From positions 1 through 64,000 of the forward strand of contig SAIX01000066.1 in the NCBI GenBank assembly GCA_004028765.1: 64,000 bases of DNA, read 5' to 3'. The notes below the pieces were generated by a model that was not told where the DNA came from, ran no database searches, and was given only the letters and a program-made list of their open reading frames with translations. The translations under genes were made by a program, and so were the position numbers. Below, piece by piece: positions 58,072 to 64,000 of the stretch (within the stretch, counting starts at the first letter, position 1; the number at the start of each line of letters is the position of its first letter). This stretch comes from Chitinophagaceae bacterium. GTDB lineage: Bacteria; Bacteroidota; Bacteroidia; Chitinophagales; Chitinophagaceae.

Positions 58072-58998
58072 ATGAAAAAGATATATGGCTGGTTGCTCGT
58101 TATCGCGGTCACCGGCACCATCGGGCTGATCAGTTGCAAAAAAAATATTGACAGCACAAAAAACCAGGTAACCATTGAAGCCACACCGGCAGATCCGGGA
58201 AAAGATGAGGTTTTTCAGAAACTGAACAGTTCTATCAGCCGCTTTGATCCCAAATACCTTCAATTGGTATATAAGGATAAAAGAAGTACAGAAGATATCA
58301 CAAAAGAAAGCCTGTTATTGTTACAGGAGTTGGGGAATGATCCGAATAATATCGGGATACAGCAAAAACTGGCGGCCTTTTATCATTTCAGGTCGGTGGA
58401 TGAGTTGAAACAGGTTTCTGCAGATATCAGTTCCAGCCTGCAGGCAGTGGATAAAAAATACCACCTGCAGCAAGGACTTTCGGATGGAACGGCAACAAGG
58501 ATTTTTTCGCAGGCGCGAAAACAATGGGCGAAAGACAGGCTGGACAATTATCCCAATAACGGCCGGCAGACAAGCGGGTTGTGGACCGATTTCGTAGATA
58601 CCTATTTCAGCGAATTTGATTATAATACATACATATACGATCAGGAGCTTGCTCCTGCATTAGATGGAGGTGGTGGTGACAATGGTTGTAATGGAGAGAA
58701 GTGTTGCATAGATAGATATGTTTGTTTGGCTGAGGCAAAGAATAAATTTTGGTCTGATTTAATTACATACGGCGGAGGCATGGCCGTTGGAGCAGGTACG
58801 ACAGCGGGTGGTATTGGTTTCAAAGCAGCAATATTGGCTGGATCACCTGAATTTGCCATGTTTTCAATGGCTTTTTTTGGAGGATTTGGTTTTGCGGCTG
58901 GAGGTTCTTTAGGAGCCAGTATCGCTTATAATATTTATTCAACAAATAAAGATATATGCAATGCAAAATATGATGCATGTATAAAAGAAAAAAAATAG
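58072..58998 (+). CDS. Predicted lipoprotein with Cys-rich segment and Gly-rich hydrophobic C-terminus
   Basis: Lipobox-like MKKIYGWLLVIAVTGTIGLISCKKN; C-term GGGGDNGCNGEKCCIDRYVCLAEAKNKFWSDLITYGGGMAVGAGTTAGGIGFKAAILAGSPEFAMFSMAFFGGFGFAAGGSLGASIAYNIYSTNKDICNAKYDACIKEKK. Confidence 0.75.
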   Translation: MKKIYGWLLVIAVTGTIGLISCKKNIDSTKNQVTIEATPADPGKDEVFQKLNSSISRFDPKYLQLVYKDKRSTEDITKESLLLLQELGNDPNNIGIQQKLAAFYHFRSVDELKQVSADISSSLQAVDKKYHLQQGLSDGTATRIFSQARKQWAKDRLDNYPNNGRQTSGLWTDFVDTYFSEFDYNTYIYDQELAPALDGGGGDNGCNGEKCCIDRYVCLAEAKNKFWSDLITYGGGMAVGAGTTAGGIGFKAAILAGSPEFAMFSMAFFGGFGFAAGGSLGASIAYNIYSTNKDICNAKYDACIKEKK

Positions 58999-59002
58999 CA
59001 TT

Positions 59003-59335
59003 ATGAGTTTTGTAAAATCATTGCAGGAAAAAATCCTGAGCCGCTCAGAAAAAAAAGTAAAAATTCTTTTCGGACTCTTAATGGCAATTGTGATTATCGT
59101 CATTATTGCTATTCGCTCATTCCAAACGAGTTTCTACCTAAATACAGTATTTTGCTTTGCAATTTTTTGGCTGGCCGCAGTTAATTACGCCTGGCTCGTG
59201 GCAAAAGCCCTACTACTGAACAGAAAGGATTTATTATTCCGATTGATGATCAGCTTCTGTATTATTATTTTGGTACTAATGCTTGTATTACCGGTTATAT
59301 ATCTGGTGGTAGGAATACTTTCGGATGTGCATTGA
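59003..59335 (+). CDS. Small hydrophobic membrane protein (110 aa, about 3 TM helices)
   Basis: MSFVKSLQEKILSRSEKKVKILFGLLMAIVIIVIIAIRSFQTSFYLNTVFCFAIFWLAAVNYAWLVAKALLLNRKDLLFRLMISFCIIILVLMLVLPVIYLVVGIL; starts 4 nt after the lipoprotein stop. Confidence 0.7.
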   Translation: MSFVKSLQEKILSRSEKKVKILFGLLMAIVIIVIIAIRSFQTSFYLNTVFCFAIFWLAAVNYAWLVAKALLLNRKDLLFRLMISFCIIILVLMLVLPVIYLVVGILSDVH

Positions 59336-59459
59336 TGTTTTTTTATGTATCACTTGAATTATACGTAAGAGAATTTAAAATCTTGCATAAGCGCAATGCC
59401 ATTCTACAAGGCTTTTGTTTGGAGATCAATGAGAAAACCACAATTGAATTTTGAACTAT

Positions 59460-59487
59460 ACCAGGGAAAAATCCCTGGTTTTTTTGT
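59460..59487 (+). terminator. Intrinsic terminator
   Basis: ACCAGGGA AAAA TCCCTGGT TTTTTTG. Confidence 0.85.
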
Positions 59488-59549
59488 CTGATGATTCGCT
59501 AAGTTTTTACAATCGTAATCAGGTTCCTTATAATAAAACAAACGCAACA

Positions 59550-59609
59550 GACTCAAATTTGAGTCTTGTATTCACCGCAGAGGCGCGGAGAAGCAGAGGT
59601 TTCGCGGAG
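59550..59609. repeat. 16-bp palindrome followed by CGCAGAGG-type octad half-element
   Basis: GACTCAAATTTGAGTC 59550-59565; GCRGAG at 59577, 59585, 59593 and off-phase at 59604. Confidence 0.7.
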
Positions 59610-59630
59610 TTTTACCGAAGAAGTTAATGT

Positions 59631-60629
59631 TTACCCCATCATCTTAACCGCCATCTCTTTCATCAGGCCGGCATCACTGGTACCGCCATCATGCACACCC
59701 ACACCGCGAAGATTATACTGGTGCAGTAACAACAATATTTTTTCCACGCCTGCATAGTCGTATTTGCGTGCGGCACCCAGGTAATCCCGCACGAAATAAG
59801 GGTTTACACCAATCGCACCGGCCACCGACTTTTCATCCGGCTGCGGAACGCTGAAGATCATAAATACCTTACTGAAAAAATTATACAAAGCTGGCAAGAT
59901 CATTTGAATCGGCCCTGCTTTGGGATTGGCCTCGAAATAATGAATGATCCGGATGGCTTTGGGGAGGTCTTTCTGTGCGATGGCGGTTTGCAGTTCAAAT
60001 ACATTGTATTCCTTGCTTACGCCGATATAATTTTCAATATCATCTTCCGTGATATTTTTTCTCGCACCAAGATTCACTGCCAGTTTTTCGATCTCGTTCT
60101 GGATTCGGCTCAGGTCGTTCCCGATATGGTCAACCAGTAAATGCAAGGCTTTGGGATTGATCGAAAGGCCATGCTGCTGCACCATCTGCGAAGCCCATTC
60201 AGGCAGTTGACTGTCATACAGTTTTTTGGTGGTAAAAAATTCGGTTTTCTGTTTTACCATTTTCCCGAACTTCAGGCGACCATCCACTTTTTTATCCTTA
60301 TAGCTTACTACAAAAATTGTACTTGGGGTTGGGTTTTCAATATAAGCTTCCAGCTTTTCTATATCGCGCATCTGCTGGGCCTCTTTCAGCAATACCACCT
60401 GCCGCTCGGCAAACATCGGGTAACGCATGCAGGCATTTACCACATTGGCCCATTCCGCATCTTTCCCATAAAAAATGGTGAGGTTAAACCCTGCTTCCGA
60501 TTCGGAGAGGATTTTGTGTTCGGCATAATTCATGACCTGGTCGATGAAAAAGGACTCCTCGCCTTCGAGCCAGTAAACAGGCTTGAATTGCCCTTTTTTC
60601 CAATCAGAAATAATTTTTTCCGCCGACAT
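59631..60629 (-). CDS. holA: DNA polymerase III subunit delta
   Basis: KGQFKPVYWLEGEESFFIDQVMNYAEHKIL...FAERQVVLLKEAQQMRDIEKLEAYIENPTPSTIFVVSYKDKKVDGRLKFGKMV. Confidence 0.93.
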   Translation of the reverse strand: MSAEKIISDWKKGQFKPVYWLEGEESFFIDQVMNYAEHKILSESEAGFNLTIFYGKDAEWANVVNACMRYPMFAERQVVLLKEAQQMRDIEKLEAYIENPTPSTIFVVSYKDKKVDGRLKFGKMVKQKTEFFTTKKLYDSQLPEWASQMVQQHGLSINPKALHLLVDHIGNDLSRIQNEIEKLAVNLGARKNITEDDIENYIGVSKEYNVFELQTAIAQKDLPKAIRIIHYFEANPKAGPIQMILPALYNFFSKVFMIFSVPQPDEKSVAGAIGVNPYFVRDYLGAARKYDYAGVEKILLLLHQYNLRGVGVHDGGTSDAGLMKEMAVKMMG

Positions 60630-60732
60630 GGCTGCAAAGATGGGCCAGCAAATACGAAATCAGAAAAAACAGGGCCGGAAGTTTTTAACAGCTGTTGATG
60701 ATTGCATATATACGATTATCACAAAGAATGCG

Positions 60733-61482
60733 TTATGGCACAACGGAAATACCCGATTCATCCAGCAAGGGCCTGTCGAGAAAACGCAGGATGATATTCG
60801 CCGTAACCACCACATCCCGCTGGCAATAGTCAACGATCCGGGGCAGGTTATCGTCACGGTAATACACATCCTGCACCTGGCTGCCATCCATATCGGTTTT
60901 GGAACTTGGGATACCCAGAACCGTCGAAAGCAGGTGCAGCGACACATAATTCTTGTTATCACCGAATTTCCACCAGTTCAGGGTATCGAACATTTTTACT
61001 TCCCAGGGCTTTTTATCGTGCAGGCGAAGCGATGCCGGAAGCGGGATCCCATTGATCAGTAAGCGGCGGCAGATATACGGGATATCGAATTCTTTAATAT
61101 TATGCCCGCCAAACTGGAAATCCGGATGCAGCTTCTGCATTTTTTCACACAATTCAGTGAAAACACGGAGTATTTGCACTTCATCATTTCCATAGATACT
61201 TTTCAGTTTTAGCCCCAGGCTATGGTCTTCCCGTTCATAAAAACAGGCCGTTGAAATACAGATCACTTTGCCGAATTCGGCCAGTATCCCTGCTTTTTTA
61301 CGATAAATTTCCCCGGGGGTTATGCCGTCTGGCATGGTTTTGGCATTTTTGTCGAGAAACAGGCTTTTCCAGTGCAAAGGCAGTTCTTCAAAGGAAGAAA
61401 ACGCGGGTACGGTTTCGATATCGAGTAATAAAAGTTCTGTTAGCATAAGCGTATTATGAAAATTTTTACAATCAAAATGCAA
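60733..61482 (-). CDS. Predicted 3'-5' exonuclease (PolB-type DEDDy)
   Basis: LLLDIETVPAFSSFEELPLHWKSLF...FQFGGHNIKEFDIPYICRRLLINGIPLPASL...IVDYCQRDVVVTANIILRF. Confidence 0.88.
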   Translation of the reverse strand: MHFDCKNFHNTLMLTELLLLDIETVPAFSSFEELPLHWKSLFLDKNAKTMPDGITPGEIYRKKAGILAEFGKVICISTACFYEREDHSLGLKLKSIYGNDEVQILRVFTELCEKMQKLHPDFQFGGHNIKEFDIPYICRRLLINGIPLPASLRLHDKKPWEVKMFDTLNWWKFGDNKNYVSLHLLSTVLGIPSSKTDMDGSQVQDVYYRDDNLPRIVDYCQRDVVVTANIILRFLDRPLLDESGISVVP

Positions 61483-61486
61483 TCAC

Positions 61487-62482
61487 ATGAGTTACACTGA
61501 CACAACCACATCCGGTGCAGGCGATCAATCACCCCAGCAGAAAGATAACCGGAAATTGATTTACGGCGTACTGATCGCCGCTTTGGTGGGAACCTGGGGT
61601 TATATTATTTACGACAAGAGCCAGACCCGCGAAAAAGTCACGATCCTGCAAACGCAGATATCCAATGTAGACAGTGCCCGCAATGCCATACAACAGGAAT
61701 TCCTGGCCGTGTCGGCAAAAGCGGATTCACTTACGCAGAACAACGTACAATTACAGGGTGATCTCGCGGATAAAAACGCAGCGATCCAGAAACTGAAAAG
61801 TAATATCAGCGGCATCTTAAAAAAGAAAAATGCGAGTGATGCCGAACTGGCCCAGGCCAAGCAAATGATCGGCGAGCTGAATGGCAAGATCGACGGGCTT
61901 TTTGCGGAGATTGACAAACTAAAGGGAGAAAACCAGCAGTTAACCACAGCAAACCAGCAACTCAATACCGAAAAAACACAGCTGGCCGCAGATAAACAAA
62001 GCCTGGAGCAAAATCTTTCTTCCACCAAAACAGAGAAGAAACAGCTCGAGGACAAAGTGGATGTGGCTTCCACCCTGCACGCTTCTTCCATCGGCGTTGC
62101 GGCCATTAAGGTAAGCGGTAACGGAAAAGAAAAAGAAACCACCACCGCAAAAAGAGCAAACCTGATCCGTGTGGGATTTATGCTGGATGAAAACCGCGTA
62201 ACCCCTTCAGGCAACAAAGACCTTTTTGTAGTGGTTACCGGCCCTGATGGAAAAGTGATCGGCAGCGATGGCAGCACATTCAATACACGTGAAGAAGGCT
62301 CAAAAGCATATACCAGCAAAGTATCCGTGAATTATGAGCAGGGAAAAGCACAGCCGGTTAGTTTTAACTGCGGGCAAAACGAAAAATACAAAGAGGGCGA
62401 TTATAAGATCGAGATCTACAACAACGGTTTTAAGATCGGCCAGGGTGTGAAAACACTGAAGAAAGGCGGATTATTCAGTTAA
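61487..62482 (+). CDS. Coiled-coil membrane-anchored hypothetical protein
   Basis: N-terminal TM LIYGVLIAALVGTWGYIIYDKSQ, long coiled coil, C-terminal beta domain (RVGFMLDENRVTPSGNKDLFVVVTGPDGKVIGSDGSTFN). Confidence 0.8.
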   Translation: MSYTDTTTSGAGDQSPQQKDNRKLIYGVLIAALVGTWGYIIYDKSQTREKVTILQTQISNVDSARNAIQQEFLAVSAKADSLTQNNVQLQGDLADKNAAIQKLKSNISGILKKKNASDAELAQAKQMIGELNGKIDGLFAEIDKLKGENQQLTTANQQLNTEKTQLAADKQSLEQNLSSTKTEKKQLEDKVDVASTLHASSIGVAAIKVSGNGKEKETTTAKRANLIRVGFMLDENRVTPSGNKDLFVVVTGPDGKVIGSDGSTFNTREEGSKAYTSKVSVNYEQGKAQPVSFNCGQNEKYKEGDYKIEIYNNGFKIGQGVKTLKKGGLFS

Positions 62483-62498
62483 GATTCTTCAATCAATG

Positions 62499-62526
62499 CA
62501 AAGCGGTTACGGGTGTAACCGCTTTT
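62499..62526 (+). terminator. Intrinsic terminator
   Basis: AAGCGGTTAC GGGT GTAACCGCTTTTTTATTTT. Confidence 0.88.
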
Positions 62527-62596
62527 TTATTTTACGGAACTGCATGAAAACATACGGCATACATTATTCAGTTACATTTACAACAGATACACGTTC

Positions 62597-62634
62597 ATCA
62601 TCCGCCAATCCGTAATCCAAAAATTCACTAATCG
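62597..62634. repeat. Possible heptad half-element AATCCGT/AATCCAA upstream of histidine kinase
   Basis: CAATCCG|TAATCCA|AAAATTC|ACTAATC; only one arm and weaker phase. Confidence 0.5.
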
Positions 62635-62637
62635 TTT

Positions 62638-63816
62638 ATGCTTCCCCAATGGTTCAACTGGAAGATTGTTCTCACCGTGATCGCTATCCTGCTGGTAAGC
62701 GGAACCATTTTTTATTCGCAGTATGTTTCAGGGAAAATTGCAAGGGAAGAAAGAAAAAATGTTGAAGCATGGGTGGAAGCACAACGCACGATCCTGAATT
62801 CATCCGACAGTGCCAGCATCAACCTTGCTACCAAAATCTCGACAGAAAACACGCAGATACCCATTATTGAAACCAATGAACGCGACAGTATCACAGGCAA
62901 TTATATCAACCTTGATACGGCCGAGATCAGGGCTGATAAGCAATACCTGTCGCGCAAACTCGCTGAATTCCGTCGCTATAATAATAAGCCGATCATCCTC
63001 GTGCTGAAAGAAAATCCCTATACCGCTAATAAATATTATTATGGCGAAAGTGTGCTGCTGAAAGAAGTGCAACTCTACCCGATCGTTCAACTGGTTATCG
63101 TGGCACTGTTCATCACCATTGCGATCCTTTCTTTACAAACTTCTTACCGCAGCGCGCAAAACCAGTTATGGGCTTCGATGGCAAAAGAAACAGCGCACCA
63201 GTTGGGCACACCGGTTTCAAGTTTACAGGGATGGGTGGAGATCCTGAAAGAACAGGAATCAAATGCGGCCATTGTGCCCGAGATCGCGAAAGATGTGAAC
63301 CGCTTATTACTCGTGACCGATCGTTTTGGAAAGATCGGCAGTGAACCGGTTCTTGAATGGAAAAACCCGGCGGAACAGGTACACCACATGATGGATTACA
63401 TGAAAAAAAGAACAGGGGGTTCTGTTGATTTTTATTTTGATGACAGCCGTATCCGGGAGATAAAAATTTTATTATCGGCACCCCTGTTCGACTGGGTATT
63501 GGAGAACCTGATGAAAAATGCGCTGGATGCCATTGAAGGAAACGGAAAGATCACGATCACGGCTGATAAAAATGAAGCTTACCTGCTGATCGATGTTACG
63601 GATACCGGAAAAGGGATCCCGAAAAATCTGGTGAGTAAAGTGTTCAGACCTGGTTTTACAACCAAGAAGCGGGGATGGGGGCTCGGGCTTTCGCTCAGTA
63701 AACGGATTATCGAGCAGTATCACAAAGGAAAACTCTTTGTGAAATGGAGCGAGCCAGGTAAAGGAACCACGTTCCGGATCATTCTGCCTCTGCAGAAACA
63801 GCAGCCGGCGGGTTAA
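62638..63816 (+). CDS. Sensor histidine kinase (two TM helices, HATPase)
   Basis: ASMAKETAHQLGTPVSSLQGWVEILKEQ (H box), ENLMKNALDAIEGNGKITI (N box), DVTDTGKGIPKNL (G1), KRGWGLGLSLSKRIIEQYH (G2). Confidence 0.93.
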   Translation: MLPQWFNWKIVLTVIAILLVSGTIFYSQYVSGKIAREERKNVEAWVEAQRTILNSSDSASINLATKISTENTQIPIIETNERDSITGNYINLDTAEIRADKQYLSRKLAEFRRYNNKPIILVLKENPYTANKYYYGESVLLKEVQLYPIVQLVIVALFITIAILSLQTSYRSAQNQLWASMAKETAHQLGTPVSSLQGWVEILKEQESNAAIVPEIAKDVNRLLLVTDRFGKIGSEPVLEWKNPAEQVHHMMDYMKKRTGGSVDFYFDDSRIREIKILLSAPLFDWVLENLMKNALDAIEGNGKITITADKNEAYLLIDVTDTGKGIPKNLVSKVFRPGFTTKKRGWGLGLSLSKRIIEQYHKGKLFVKWSEPGKGTTFRIILPLQKQQPAG

Positions 63817-64000
63817 CTGTTAACCCGAAATAACTCATGGCTGCCTGCCATTGGTGCAAGGATTGAGGGGTTGCCGTTTCTACATACAAATTTGCTTCGC
63901 TGCAAAGGCTCAATAATTCAGATTCGGCATCTGCAATTTCAGCCGAATTTTCCGACTCATTGATACAGCGAAAACAACTGTACATGCGCGACAGTTTCTC
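63779..64000 (-). CDS. C-terminal part of an uncharacterised protein running off the right edge
   Basis: Open minus-strand frame to window end: ...EKLSRMYSCFRCINESENSAEIADAESELLSLCSEANLYVETATPQSLHQWQAAMSYFGLTVNPPAAVSAEAE; overlaps the kinase 3' end by about 38 nt. Confidence 0.5.
   Translation of the reverse strand, partial: EKLSRMYSCFRCINESENSAEIADAESELLSLCSEANLYVETATPQSLHQWQAAMSYFGLTVNPPAAVSAEAE

Noticed and set aside
61609-62319. 236-aa minus-strand ORF opposite the coiled-coil gene
   Set aside because: Antisense mirror of a coiled-coil region; Ser/Phe/Cys-rich shadow translation.

Overview
The window is a Bacteroidota chromosome segment, most like Chitinophagaceae. Support comes from TAnnTTTG-type -7 boxes, DUF families typical of the phylum, and a ParA-ParB-DUF5683-DapB order. 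It is densely coding and mostly housekeeping: glmS, parA/parB, dapB, kdsA, aconitase, dnaK, argS, dcd, rpmF, plsX, cystathionine-beta-synthase-like, fbaA, accD, smpB, smc, ftsE, purM-like, ribF, holA, one tRNA-Leu(GAG), outer-membrane/lipoprotein genes, a Kir-type K+ channel, two glycosyltransferases and an orphan histidine kinase. I see no CRISPR array, IS element, prophage or rRNA. The most unusual signal is between the genes: at least ten, and perhaps thirteen, intergenic elements are built from period-locked 7-nt (sometimes 8-nt) degenerate words. Most are arranged as two reverse-complementary arrays around a short loop. An invariant 2-4 nt core recurs exactly every 7 or 8 nt, and the arrays often start within a few nt of a stop codon and fill the gap to the next gene. 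Other items are a 14-bp perfect hairpin inside an ORF6N gene, a 12-bp perfect hairpin inside an epimerase gene, an operator-like palindrome overlapping a Bacteroidota promoter, and an uncharacterised lipoprotein/membrane-protein pair. All calls come from reading the sequence and the supplied ORF track; no database search was run.
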